From assembly GCA_963765745.1 (NCBI GenBank), contig CAVXXM010000009.1:1-21214 (forward strand): a DNA stretch of 21,214 nucleotides, read 5' to 3'. The DNA is from JAHFPN01 sp963765745. Its GTDB lineage: Bacteria > Pseudomonadota > Alphaproteobacteria > Rhizobiales > Xanthobacteraceae. Below, piece by piece: positions 7,904 through 16,361 of this stretch (positions are counted from its first letter, which is position 1; each line of letters begins with the position of its first letter). Position numbers and translations under genes: made by a program. Under the pieces are notes generated by a model. It ran no database searches. It was not told the DNA's origin and was given only the letters and a program-made list of their open reading frames with translations.

Positions 7904-8842
7904 ATGTCGCTGGTCACCAACTCCATGCCTTCCGACCGCACCGATACGCTCGGCCGCGCCGAAGCGTTCTCGGGCCAGGCCGACGTCGCCGATTATTTCG
8001 CGCTGTTGAAGCCGCGGGTAATGTCGCTCGTGGTGTTCACGGCACTCGTGGGCCTCGTGCGCGCCCCGTCGGCGCTGCATCCGGTGCTCGCCTTCACAGC
8101 GCTGCTGTGCATCGCGATCGGCGCTGGCGCCGCCGGTGCGCTCAATATGTGGTGGGACGCCGATATCGACGCCAAGATGACGCGCACGCGCGGCCGGCCG
8201 ATCCCCGCGGGGCGGGTCGAACCGGGAGAAGCGCTCGCCTTCGGGCTGGTGCTGGCGTCGGGCTCGGTCCTGATGCTCGGGATCGCGGTCGGGCTGGTGG
8301 CGGCCGGGCTTCTTGCCTTCACGATATTCTTCTATGCCGTGATCTACACGATGTGGCTGAAGCGCCGGACCGCGCAGAACATCGTGATCGGTGGCGCGGC
8401 CGGGGCCTTGCCGCCGATGATCGGCTGGGCGGCGGCGACAGGCACGATCGGGCTTGAGAGCGTTCTCCTATTTCTTATCATCTTCTTTTGGACGCCGCCG
8501 CATTTCTGGGCGCTGGCGCTTCTACGAGCGTCCGAATATGCGCGCGCGGGCGTACCGATGCTTCCGGTGGTGGCCGGTGCCGACGAGACGCGGAAGCAGA
8601 TCCTGATCTATGCGGCAATTCTCGCTCCCTTGGGGATATCGCCGGCGCTGCTGGGCTTTGCCGGCATCGCCTATGGTGCAGTCGCGGGGGTGCTTGGCGG
8701 GCTGTTCCTCGTGTGTGCGTGGCAAGTATTCCGGCGCCGCGGCGTTGCCGGCGAGACGGCGGCGCGGCGGCTGTTTGCCTTCTCGCTGCTCTATCTCTTT
8801 CTTCTCTTCGCAGCCCTGTTGGTGGAGGCGATCGCACGATGA
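7904..8842 (+). CDS. ctaB: Protoheme IX farnesyltransferase (heme O synthase)
   Basis: This integral membrane prenyltransferase joins farnesyl diphosphate to heme b to make heme O, the precursor of the heme a used by the oxidase. It is 312 aa with a UbiA-type fold. The first Asp-rich motif is NMWWDADIDAKMTRTRGRPI (81-100). The second conserved block is YTMWLKRRTAQNIVIGGAAG (148-167), followed by PPMIGW. WTPPHFWALAL (196-206) and the YARAGVPMLPVV region are also typical. The C-terminal TGA shares bases with the next gene's ATG (ATGA at 8839-8842), indicating coupled translation. Confidence 0.97.
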   Translation: MSLVTNSMPSDRTDTLGRAEAFSGQADVADYFALLKPRVMSLVVFTALVGLVRAPSALHPVLAFTALLCIAIGAGAAGALNMWWDADIDAKMTRTRGRPIPAGRVEPGEALAFGLVLASGSVLMLGIAVGLVAAGLLAFTIFFYAVIYTMWLKRRTAQNIVIGGAAGALPPMIGWAAATGTIGLESVLLFLIIFFWTPPHFWALALLRASEYARAGVPMLPVVAGADETRKQILIYAAILAPLGISPALLGFAGIAYGAVAGVLGGLFLVCAWQVFRRRGVAGETAARRLFAFSLLYLFLLFAALLVEAIAR

Positions 8843-9000
8843 AGCACGAGAAAAACGGAATTGTGCTGACCGAAGAACAGCGCCGGGCCCGGCGGCGGCG
8901 CTCGGTGGCGCTGGCGCTTGTGCTCGGCGTGGTCGTGATCTTGTTCTACGCGGTGACGATCGTGAAGCTCGGGCCGCAGGTGATGAACAGGCCGCTGTGA
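8839..9000 (+). CDS. coxF: Small single-span membrane protein, CoxF-like
   Basis: This 53-aa protein lies exactly where rhizobial oxidase operons carry a small gene usually annotated CoxF. It has a charged N-terminal part with an Arg cluster (RRARRRRS, about residues 16-23). One hydrophobic helix follows at about 24-43 (VALALVLGVVVILFYAVTIV), then a short tail GPQVMNRPL, predicting N-in topology. The start overlaps the ctaB stop by 4 nt and the stop shares one base with the ctaG start, so translation is coupled on both sides. A role in oxidase assembly is inferred from position only. The symbol rests on synteny rather than on a diagnostic motif. Confidence 0.75.
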   Translation: MKHEKNGIVLTEEQRRARRRRSVALALVLGVVVILFYAVTIVKLGPQVMNRPL

Positions 9001-9605
9001 TGGCAATACAGCCCGATCAAGCGCATCAACTCGCCCTATTGCGGCGGCGGCATTTGCGCGTCGCGTTCGCCTGCGGCGCTTTCGTCGGCGTGATGCTGGC
9101 GATGTCGTTCGCGGCGGTGCCGCTTTACGACTGGTTCTGCCGCACTACGGGCTTCGACGGCACGCCCTTGATCGCGCGTTCCGCGCCCAGGGAAACGATT
9201 GAGCGCAAGGTCATCGTCCGCTTCGACGCGAATGTGGCGCCGGGGTTGGCCTGGACCTTCGCGCCCATGCAGCAGGAAGTAGAGATCAAGGTCGGCGAGA
9301 CCGTACTCATGCATTATCTCGCGCAGAACATCGCCACGCAGGAGAGCATCGGTACTGCGACCTACAATGTCTCGCCGCCGGTCGCGGCCGCCTATTTCAA
9401 CAAGCTCGAGTGTTTCTGCTTCACCGAGCAGCGGCTTGCTGCGGGCGAGCGGATCGAGATGCCGGTCGCCTTCTTCATCGATCCGGCGATCGACAAGGAC
9501 CGGGAGCTTGCGGGAATTCGCGAAATAACGCTGTCCTACACGTTCTTTCCGGCCAAGCGGCGGTCGGAGCCGATCGCGAACATCGCTGGTCAACAACTGC
9601 GCTGA
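9000..9605 (+). CDS. ctaG: Cytochrome c oxidase assembly protein CtaG/Cox11 (CuB chaperone)
   Basis: This membrane-anchored copper chaperone delivers Cu(I) to the CuB site of subunit I. It is 201 aa. One N-terminal helix spans about 19-40. The conserved YDWFCRTTGFDG follows (Cys47). The immunoglobulin-like periplasmic domain carries the copper-binding ECFCFTEQ motif (Cys138 and Cys140) and ends with LSYTFFP. The ATG at 9000 overlaps the preceding stop by one base (TGATG). It is full length and intact. Confidence 0.96.
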   Translation: MAIQPDQAHQLALLRRRHLRVAFACGAFVGVMLAMSFAAVPLYDWFCRTTGFDGTPLIARSAPRETIERKVIVRFDANVAPGLAWTFAPMQQEVEIKVGETVLMHYLAQNIATQESIGTATYNVSPPVAAAYFNKLECFCFTEQRLAAGERIEMPVAFFIDPAIDKDRELAGIREITLSYTFFPAKRRSEPIANIAGQQLR

Positions 9606-9609
9606 AGTG

Positions 9610-9634
9610 TGGGCTTGCCGCGCGGCAAAGCCCA
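9610..9634 (+). other. Intercistronic hairpin between ctaG and coxC
   Basis: TGGGCTTGCCG (9610-9620) pairs with CGGCAAAGCCCA (9623-9634) over 11 bp with a single bulged A and a tight CG loop. It lies 5 nt after the ctaG stop and has no following T-run. It could protect the upstream mRNA or adjust the ratio of assembly factors to subunit III. Confidence 0.45.
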
Positions 9635-9684
9635 TGCTGATAGACTGAACGAAGCCGGCAGAAGACGGAGAGATGGGGACGGGA

Positions 9685-10539
9685 ATGGCCGAAGCACACG
9701 CCAAGCAGCACGATTATCATCTCGTCAATCCGAGCCCGTGGCCGTTCATCGGCGCGTTCTCGGCGTTGCTGATCACCATGGGCGGCGTGTACTGGATGCG
9801 TGGCGGCACCTCACTGATCGCCATCGCCGGCATAATCGGCCTCATCTATGTGATGATCGCTTGGTGGCGGGACGTCATCATCGAAGCGCAGACCGGTTAT
9901 CACACCCGCGTCGTGCAGCTGCATCTGCGCTATGGCATGATCCTGTTCATCGCCTCGGAGGTGATGTTCTTCGTCGCCTGGTTCTGGGCCTATTTCGATG
10001 CGGCGCTACTGGCCGGCGCCAAGGATCAGTTCGAGCGCTACCAGCTGCTGGGCGGGCACTGGCCGCCGGTTCCGACGGCGGATGCACGCTTCAAAAGCAC
10101 GTTCGATCCCTGGCATCTGCCGCTGCTGAACACACTGATCCTGCTCACCTCGGGCACCACGGTGACCTGGGCGCATCACGCGTTGCTGGAGAATGACCGC
10201 AAAGGGTTGATCCAGGGGCTTTGGATCACGGTCATTCTCGGCATCCTCTTCACCTGCGTGCAGGCCTACGAATATACCCACGCCACCTTTACCTTCGCCG
10301 GGCATATCTATGGCTCGACCTTCTTCATGGCGACCGGCTTCCACGGCGCGCACGTGATCATCGGCACGATTTTCCTGATCGTGTGCCTGATCCGCTCCTA
10401 TGCCGGCCACTTCACGCCGGACCACCATTTCGGTTTCGAGGCGGCGGCCTGGTACTGGCATTTCGTCGACGTGGTGTGGCTCTTCCTGTTCACCTTCATC
10501 TATGTGTGGGGCGCGGGGCATTACACCGCTGCGCACTGA
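9685..10539 (+). CDS. coxC: Cytochrome c oxidase subunit III
   Basis: Subunit III (CtaE) stabilises the catalytic subunit and supports proton uptake into the D-channel. It is 284 aa with seven predicted helices. It starts with the typical alphaproteobacterial MAEAHAKQHDYHLVNPSPWP. Further family blocks are ILFIASEVMFFVAWFWAYFD, WAHHALLENDR, FHGAHVIIGTIFL and the C-terminal WYWHFVDVVWLFLFTFIYVW. The ATG at 9685 is preferred because homologues begin at this MAEAHAK-type sequence. An in-frame ATG at 9673 would add MGTG, and GGAG at 9667-9670 is too close to it for ideal initiation. The next gene starts 18 bp downstream. Confidence 0.96.
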   Translation: MAEAHAKQHDYHLVNPSPWPFIGAFSALLITMGGVYWMRGGTSLIAIAGIIGLIYVMIAWWRDVIIEAQTGYHTRVVQLHLRYGMILFIASEVMFFVAWFWAYFDAALLAGAKDQFERYQLLGGHWPPVPTADARFKSTFDPWHLPLLNTLILLTSGTTVTWAHHALLENDRKGLIQGLWITVILGILFTCVQAYEYTHATFTFAGHIYGSTFFMATGFHGAHVIIGTIFLIVCLIRSYAGHFTPDHHFGFEAAAWYWHFVDVVWLFLFTFIYVWGAGHYTAAH

Positions 10540-10557
10540 AGCGCGCGGGAGGCGGCG

Positions 10558-10935
10558 ATGAACAGCCTCCCGCCGGTTTCGCCCTATAGCGCCGGATTGC
10601 GCTGCCGCTGCCCGCGCTGCGGCAAGGGGCGGCTGTTCAACGGATTTCTTGAGCTGGCGCCGCGCTGCGAATCCTGTCAGCTCGACTTTTCATTCGCCGA
10701 TTCCGGCGACGGGCCGGCGGTGTTCGTAATCCTGATCGCGGGCTTCCTCGTGGTGTTCGCGGCGATGTTCGTCGAGATTCTCTGGCGGCCGCCCTATTGG
10801 CTGCATGCGGCCCTGTGGCTGCCGCTGATCCTGATCGCGACGCTCGGGCTTTTGCGGCCGGCCAAGGGGCTGATGGTCGCGCTTCAGTATCACCACAAGG
10901 CCGAGGAAGGCCGGCTCGACCGGAGCGGAGAGTGA
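10558..10935 (+). CDS. DUF983 family membrane protein with zinc-ribbon-like cysteines
   Basis: This 125-aa protein of the DUF983 family is regularly found between subunit III and SURF1 in alphaproteobacterial oxidase operons. The N-terminus carries CxCPRCGKGRLF (Cys16, Cys18, Cys21) and CESC (Cys37, Cys40), a treble-clef or ribbon-like metal-binding arrangement. Two hydrophobic segments follow at about 52-76 and 80-103. Biochemical function is unknown; a role in oxidase assembly is inferred from context. GGGAGG lies just upstream of the ATG. The stop overlaps the GTG start of SURF1. Confidence 0.9.
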   Translation: MNSLPPVSPYSAGLRCRCPRCGKGRLFNGFLELAPRCESCQLDFSFADSGDGPAVFVILIAGFLVVFAAMFVEILWRPPYWLHAALWLPLILIATLGLLRPAKGLMVALQYHHKAEEGRLDRSGE

Positions 10936-11681
10936 GCGCCGCGCGCGCGGAGTTGCGCGGGCTCGTGTTGCCGGGCGCGCTCGCGGCGGTGGGGCTAGCC
11001 GTGCTCGTCGGGCTTGGCTTCTGGCAGTTGGAGCGCCGGGTCTGGAAGGAAGACCTGATCGCGCGCGTCGAGGCGCGGACGAAAGCGCCGACGATTCCGA
11101 TCCCGGCCGAGGCGGACTGGCCGAACGTGAGCGCCGCCCGCGACGAATATCGCCGGGTCAGCGCCAGCGGGCGTTTTCAGCACGCGCGCGAGGCACTCGT
11201 TTACACCGTGCTTTCCGAGCCTAAGGGACGCTTCTCCGGCCAAGGCTATTGGGTGCTGACGCCGCTTGTGCTCGACAGCGGCGCGATCGTCATCGTCAAT
11301 CGAGGCTTCGTGCCGCTCGAACGCAGAGACTCTGCAACCCGGCGCGAGGGGCAGATCGAAGGGCCGGTCGCTGTGATCGGGCTCCTGCGCATACCGGAAA
11401 TTCCGAACTGGTTCACGCCGGCGAACGAGCCCGCGCGCGGCGCCTGGTATCGGCGCGATCCGGCCGAGATCGCCATGCATTTCGGTCTCGCCCGCGTTGC
11501 GCCCTTCATGATCGACGCGGACGCGACGCCGATCCCCGGCGGGTTGCCGCAGGGCGGCGAGACGCGGCTCGTCTTCGCAAACAATCATCTGGGCTATGCG
11601 CTCACATGGTTCGGGTTGGCGCTGGCGCTTCTCGGTGTGTTCACCGTGTTCGCGTGGCAGCGTTTGCGAGGCGAGCACTGA
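10932..11681 (+). CDS. SURF1 family cytochrome oxidase biogenesis protein
   Basis: SURF1 proteins assist heme a insertion into subunit I. This one is 249 aa with the standard two-helix layout: an N-terminal helix (about 12-29) followed by GFWQLERR, a periplasmic domain containing YWVLTPLV and IVIVNRGFVP, and a C-terminal helix (HLGYALTWFGLALALLG onward). Translation begins at GTG 10932, which overlaps the DUF983 stop (GTGA) and is preceded by GGAGCGGAGA. The longer in-frame ORF back to 10797 lies inside DUF983 and is not supported. Confidence 0.93.
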   Translation: MSAARAELRGLVLPGALAAVGLAVLVGLGFWQLERRVWKEDLIARVEARTKAPTIPIPAEADWPNVSAARDEYRRVSASGRFQHAREALVYTVLSEPKGRFSGQGYWVLTPLVLDSGAIVIVNRGFVPLERRDSATRREGQIEGPVAVIGLLRIPEIPNWFTPANEPARGAWYRRDPAEIAMHFGLARVAPFMIDADATPIPGGLPQGGETRLVFANNHLGYALTWFGLALALLGVFTVFAWQRLRGEH

Positions 11682-11712
11682 TCTTCTAGTGTGATCGCGT
11701 TCCGAGGAATCC

Positions 11713-13130
11713 ATGCGCTACATCTCGACCCGCGGCGAAGCGCCGCCCGTCTCCTTCACCGACGCGCTCATGATCGGGCTCGCGCGCGACGGCGGACTCT
11801 ATGTGCCGGAGGCGTGGCCTGCACTGTCGCGCGAGACGATCGCGTCGTTCGCGGGCCGGCCTTACGCGGACGTCGCCTTCGAAGTGATCCGTCCGTTCGT
11901 CGGCGGCGCAATCGCCGATGCGGATCTCAACCGCATGATCCGCGAGGCCTATGCGGCATTCGACCGCCCCGAAGTCGCGCCGCTGCATGACCTCGGCGCC
12001 AACGAATTCATTCTCGAGCTGTTTCACGGGCCGACGCTCGCGTTCAAGGACATCGCCATGCAGCTGGTGGCGCGGATGATGGATCACGTGCTCGCGCAAC
12101 GCGGCGCGCGCGCGACCATCGTCGTCGCCACTTCCGGCGACACCGGCGGCGCCGCGGTCGAGGCCTTCCGCGGCCGCAAACGCGTAGATATGGTGGTGTT
12201 GTTTCCGAAAGGCCGCGTCTCCGACGTGCAACGGCGGATGATGACCACCGCTGCCGAAGCGAACGTGCATGCGCTCGCAATCGACGGAACCTTCGACGAC
12301 TGCCAGGCGATCGTGAAGGCTTTGTTCAACGACCAGGCTTTCCGCGAGCGGGTGAAGCTCTCGGCCGTCAATTCGATCAACTTTGCGCGGATCGCGGCGC
12401 AGGCGGTCTATTATTTCACCGCCGCGGCGGCGCTGGACGGGGCCGGCAAAGCGGTCACGTTCGTGGTCCCGACCGGTAATTTCGGCGATATTTTCGCGGG
12501 TTATGCCGCCAAGCGCATGGGGCTTGCAGCCGAGCGGCTGGTGATCGCCACCAACGTCAATGATATCCTCGCCCGCACGCTGGCGACCGGCCGCTACGAG
12601 CCTCGCGGTGTTGTCGCGACGCAATCTCCGGCCATGGACATCCAGGTTTCCTCGAATTTCGAGCGACTTTTGTTCGAGACGCATGGCCGCGATGCAGCGG
12701 CGGTGCGCGCGCTGATGCTGGCGCTTGCTGACGAAGAAGAGTTTCACCATCGGTGAGCCGGCGCTCGGCAGCGATCCGTGCCGATTTCGAGGCCGGCCGG
12801 GCCGACGAGGACGAGACGCGCGCCACGATCCGCGAAGTGCATCGCGCGAGCGGCTATCTTCTCGATCCGCACGGCGCGGTCGGTCTTGCGGTGGCGCGCA
12901 AGCGCGGACATAAAGGCCGTTCGCCGTTCGTCGTGCTCGGCACCGCGCATCCGGCGAAATTTCCGGACGCGGTCGAGGCCGCCACCGGCTTCCGGCCGCA
13001 GCTGCCGGCCAGCCTTTCCAATCTGATGACGCTGCCGGAGCGCGCGACTGCGCTGCCGGCGGACAAGGAGAAGATCGTGAACTTCATCACCGAACAGAGC
13101 CGTGCCGCGACCAGCGGGGCGATCGCATGA
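11713..13130 (+). CDS. thrC: Threonine synthase, interrupted by two +1 frameshifts
   Basis: This PLP enzyme converts O-phosphohomoserine to threonine and phosphate. Read across two indels it is about 471 aa, normal for the long ThrC class. The PLP lysine is Lys112 in GPTLAFKDIA; TSGDTGGAAVEAFRG and VPTGNFGDIFAGY are the phosphate- and substrate-binding blocks. The ATG frame is correct to LALADEEE, then stops early at 12754-12756. Removing one T from the TTT at 12742-12744 continues as FTIGEPAL; removing one G from the GG at 12767-12768 continues as AAIRADFEAGRADEDETR to the normal C-terminus. GAGGAA precedes the ATG at 11713. The stop overlaps the M16 protease start (ATGA). Being biosynthetic and conserved on both sides, it is probably intact in the organism. 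Confidence 0.92.
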
Positions 13131-14398
13131 GCGTCCGCCTCACTAAGCTCGATAACGGGATCACCATCGTCACCGATCCGATGCCGCACTTGAAGACGGC
13201 GGCACTCGGTATCTGGGTCGGCGCCGGCTCGCGCCACGAGGTGCATGCCGAGCATGGTATTTCTCATCTGCTGGAGCATATGGCGTTCAAGGGCACCAAG
13301 CGGCGCAACGCGCGCCAGATCGCCGAGGAGATCGAGGCCGTCGGTGGCGACCTCAATGCGGCGACCAGCCACGAGATGACGGGCTATTTCGCGCGCGTGC
13401 TCGGCGAGAATGTCGGTCTCGCGCTCGATATCCTCACCGACATTCTCACCGAGCCCGCCTTCGACCAGGCCGAGCTCAAGCGCGAGCAAGGCGTTATCGT
13501 GCAGGAGATAGGTGCTGCGGCCGATACGCCCGACGATCTGGTGTTCGATTTCTTTCAGGAGAGCGCTTTCCCCAGCCAACCGCTTGGCCGGCCGATTCTC
13601 GGCACGATCGAGAGCGTGCGCGCGCAGACGCCGGCGCGGCTGCGTGACTACATGACGAAACATTATCGGACCGGACGTATGGTCGTGGGCGCTGCGGGGG
13701 CCGTGGATCACGAGCAGGTGGTGGACGAAGTTGGCCGGCGGCTGGCCAAGGTAGCCGCAGGGCAGGCACCTGCCGCCGAGAGCGCGCGATATTCCGGCGG
13801 CATCAAGCTCGGCGCGCGCGATCTCGAGCAGGCTCATCTCGTGCTCGGGCTCGAGGGACGCTCCTATCATTCGCACGACATCTACGCGATGCAAGTGTTC
13901 GCAAATCTGCTCGGCGGCGGGATGTCGTCGCGTCTGTTTCAGGAGGTGCGGGAGAAGCGCGGCCTTTGCTACTCGATCTCGGCCTTCCATTCGTCGTTCT
14001 CCGATACCGGCCTATTCGGCGTCTATTCGGGTACCGACGCCGGCGATGCCGGCGAACTGATGCGTGTCGTCATCGACGAGATCTCCGACGCTGCCGAGAA
14101 CGCGAGCGAGGTCGAGATCGCGCGCTCGCGGGCGCAGCTCAAGGTCGGGTTGCTCGCCGCGCTCGAGAGCCCGCAGGCCCGCGCGGATCAGGTCGCGCGT
14201 CAGCTCTTGGCCTTCGGGCGTGTGATTCCGCTCGAAGAGATCGTGGCCAAGATCGAGGCGGTGGGCGTCGCCGAGGCGCGCGCGGCGGGCCGCGCGCTCG
14301 TTGCCGGGGGCCGGCCGACATTGGCGGCGCTTGGACCCGGCGCCGGCCTTGAAACGGCGGCGCGGATCGTCGAGAGTTTTGAGCGCAGGGCGGCCTGA
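13127..14398 (+). CDS. M16-family zinc protease (mitochondrial processing peptidase-like)
   Basis: This is a single-chain M16B metallopeptidase of 423 aa, related to the mitochondrial processing peptidase beta subunit. The inverted zinc motif HLLEH is at 47-51 (GISHLLEHMAFKGT), with the third ligand Glu127 in VIVQEI about 76 residues later, so the active site is complete. The second inactive half-domain contains the glycine-rich NLLGGGMSSRLFQEVREKRG with the following LCYSI, part of the substrate cavity. No signal peptide is seen, so it is presumably cytoplasmic. It overlaps the thrC stop by 4 nt, the usual pairing in Hyphomicrobiales. The natural substrate is unknown. Confidence 0.93.
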   Translation: MSVRLTKLDNGITIVTDPMPHLKTAALGIWVGAGSRHEVHAEHGISHLLEHMAFKGTKRRNARQIAEEIEAVGGDLNAATSHEMTGYFARVLGENVGLALDILTDILTEPAFDQAELKREQGVIVQEIGAAADTPDDLVFDFFQESAFPSQPLGRPILGTIESVRAQTPARLRDYMTKHYRTGRMVVGAAGAVDHEQVVDEVGRRLAKVAAGQAPAAESARYSGGIKLGARDLEQAHLVLGLEGRSYHSHDIYAMQVFANLLGGGMSSRLFQEVREKRGLCYSISAFHSSFSDTGLFGVYSGTDAGDAGELMRVVIDEISDAAENASEVEIARSRAQLKVGLLAALESPQARADQVARQLLAFGRVIPLEEIVAKIEAVGVAEARAAGRALVAGGRPTLAALGPGAGLETAARIVESFERRAA

Positions 14399-14425
14399 GC
14401 CCAGGGCAAATTCCTCTTTTTCTCT

Positions 14426-15025
14426 ATGGCCTTATTTCGGTCGGTGGTTTGGTCCGAGGCGCTGCCCGCGATCGAGGGAGGCAGCGTCCGGCTGCGCTCG
14501 CCGCAAATGGCGGACTTCTCCGACTGGGCCGCCTTGCGCGAGCAAAGCCGCAGCTTTCTAGCGCCGTGGGAGCCGACCTGGCCCGAGGACGATCTCACGC
14601 GCGGCGCGTTCCGCCGTCGCATGCGCCGCTACGCACGGGAGTTCCATGACGATCTCGGCTATCCGTTCCTGATCTTTCGCGCGAGCGACCGCGCGCTGGT
14701 GGGCGGCGTTTCGCTGGTCAATGTGCGGCGCGGCGTGGCGCAATCGGCGAGTCTCGGCTACTGGATCGGTGCGCCGTACGCGCGCAAGGGCTACATGAGC
14801 GCCGCGGTGGCAGCGCTCTTGCCGTTCGCGCACACGTCGCTGCGGCTGCGGCGCGTCGAAGCCGCGTGCCTGCCACAGAATGCAGGATCAATCCGGCTTC
14901 TCGAGAAGCTAGGCTTCGCGCGTGAGGGTTACGCGCGCGAATATCTTTGTATCGCCGGCAAGTGGCAGGACCACCTGCTCCATGCGCATCTGGCCGGGGA
15001 CGCCGCGGGCGCCGCGGCTCAGTAA
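14426..15025 (+). CDS. GNAT family N-acetyltransferase (RimJ/RimL type)
   Basis: This 199-aa acetyl-CoA-dependent acetyltransferase resembles the ribosomal-protein alanine acetyltransferases. Visible blocks are the N-terminal VRLRSPQMADFSDWAALREQ, the beta-4 segment SLGYWIGAPYARKGYMSAAV with the pyrophosphate-binding turn (about 111-130), and the C-terminal CLPQNAGSIRLLEKLGFARE. It starts 27 bp after the M16 gene with no clear ribosome site; the spacer is T-rich. It is the last gene of the plus-strand run. Its stop overlaps the stop of the convergent gene by 7 nt. The substrate cannot be predicted. Confidence 0.87.
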   Translation: MALFRSVVWSEALPAIEGGSVRLRSPQMADFSDWAALREQSRSFLAPWEPTWPEDDLTRGAFRRRMRRYAREFHDDLGYPFLIFRASDRALVGGVSLVNVRRGVAQSASLGYWIGAPYARKGYMSAAVAALLPFAHTSLRLRRVEAACLPQNAGSIRLLEKLGFAREGYAREYLCIAGKWQDHLLHAHLAGDAAGAAAQ

Positions 15026-16281
15026 GCGCAGACGCAGGTCTCCTTCGCGGCGGTAGCGATCGCAGCAAGCGTGGCGTCGATCGAGCCCGAGAGCTTCTCG
15101 ACACGCTTGGCAGCCTCGGCCAGCACGGCGGCGGTTTCCGCGAGCGACAGCGTCTCCATCTGGGCCGCGTCGGGCTTCTTCTCCGAGTCAAGCGAAGCGC
15201 GCGCGTAAGATAGCGCCGCCAGCGGGGAAACGGGCTCATCGGGCACTTTCAGATCGGCTTTTTCGATCGCACGGCGGACGATGCGTGTGAGATCCTCGCC
15301 GAGCTCGGCGCCACTCGCATTGCGTGCCGCTTCGAGTGCGTTTAACGCGGCTGCGCGGGTCGCTTCGATCCGACGCGATGTGGGCGCGATCGTATCGCGA
15401 TAGCGAACGATGAGCTGTTCGGTACCGGAACACAGAGCCGGGTTCATCGGTTGTGCCGAATATGCCGTGAGATCCGATGCCCAGCGCACGATGTTGAAGC
15501 GCAAGGGATCTCGTCCGAGTTCCGCGTCCGCGCCGCCTTGTGCGAGGAAGTAGGCGGCGATCCGCTCGGCATTGGCGACGGGGCCGGTGCGCGCGCCGGT
15601 CGCGGGGAAGCTGCGCGAGCGCGGCCAGGCGGGGTCGCTTTTGCGGATCGTGTCGGCTTCGTTCTTCGCGGTCTGCAGCGCGCCGGCGCGGAGCACGGAA
15701 ATTCTTGCGTGATAAGCGCCGGCACAATCGGCGGTCCGTAATATCAGTTCCGCGCTCGCGCTAGGCCCCCCCTCGGCGCGCGCTTCGATCGCGATGCGGT
15801 TTGTTGCGCCCGGAAAAAGCATGGCGCGCTCGACCAACAATACGAGGCGGCGCTCGGTGGTGGCGCCGTGCCCGACGCTTACGAGGTCGGCGACAAGCGA
15901 GTTGCCCTCGATGCGCCAAGTCGATGTCGGCTCCGGTTTGAAACCATCGGCGCGGGCGGTGAGCACAATGCGGGCGAGCGCATCGGGTCTGCCGTTGTGT
16001 ACGACGACGTTCAACACGACCGTCGCACCGGGTGGCAAGGGCTTTCCACTCGCGGCGACGCTGAGCGGCATCAATGTCACCGTGAGAGCCGGGGCGGCCG
16101 GCAGGGGCGCTGAGTTAGGCGCAGGCGCCGCCGGTGGTGAGGCAAGATCCTGCGATAAGGCCGGCGGATAGGATGGGAGACCCTGCTGAGCGCGCGCGCC
16201 GCTTAAACCGAACGTCGCGGTTCCGAGCAATGCGAGCACTATCGCCCGGATCAACGGAAGGTCACAGCGCTGAAGGGGCAT
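15019..16281 (-). CDS. Secreted protein of unknown function
   Basis: I do not recognise this 420-aa protein. The ATG at 16281 opens directly onto a signal peptide (hydrophobic residues about 9-24, then SGARAQQG), so it is preferred to the in-frame ATG at 16347, whose extra 22 residues are Arg/His-rich and unlike any leader. After a Pro/Ala-rich linker comes a beta-rich segment (about 65-155: ALTVTLMPLS, ATVVLNVVVHNGRPD, and RRLVLLVERAM) that resembles an immunoglobulin-like fold. A more helical Ala-rich C-terminal half follows, with few cysteines and a CVCAY end. It lies 106 bp downstream of the asmA-like gene on the same strand, so a periplasmic or outer-envelope role is plausible. No catalytic motif is visible. 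Confidence 0.7.
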   Translation of the reverse strand: MPLQRCDLPLIRAIVLALLGTATFGLSGARAQQGLPSYPPALSQDLASPPAAPAPNSAPLPAAPALTVTLMPLSVAASGKPLPPGATVVLNVVVHNGRPDALARIVLTARADGFKPEPTSTWRIEGNSLVADLVSVGHGATTERRLVLLVERAMLFPGATNRIAIEARAEGGPSASAELILRTADCAGAYHARISVLRAGALQTAKNEADTIRKSDPAWPRSRSFPATGARTGPVANAERIAAYFLAQGGADAELGRDPLRFNIVRWASDLTAYSAQPMNPALCSGTEQLIVRYRDTIAPTSRRIEATRAAALNALEAARNASGAELGEDLTRIVRRAIEKADLKVPDEPVSPLAALSYARASLDSEKKPDAAQMETLSLAETAAVLAEAAKRVEKLSGSIDATLAAIATAAKETCVCAY

Positions 16282-16361
16282 GGCGCGAAGCGAGGGTCGA
16301 TGGTGAGGGCGGCGGGGAGTGAATCGCGCGCCACCATGAAGCGGCATGGACGGTTCGGCAA

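Noticed and set aside
6677..8080. 467-codon minus-strand ORF opposite coxA and ctaB
   Set aside because: It lies antisense to fully conserved oxidase genes and reads as His/Arg/Glu/Asp-rich low-complexity sequence, the expected shadow of GC-rich coding DNA.
12854..13990. 378-codon minus-strand ORF opposite thrC and the M16 gene
   Set aside because: It is antisense to two conserved genes, shows no domain signature, and its length is explained by GC-rich codon bias.
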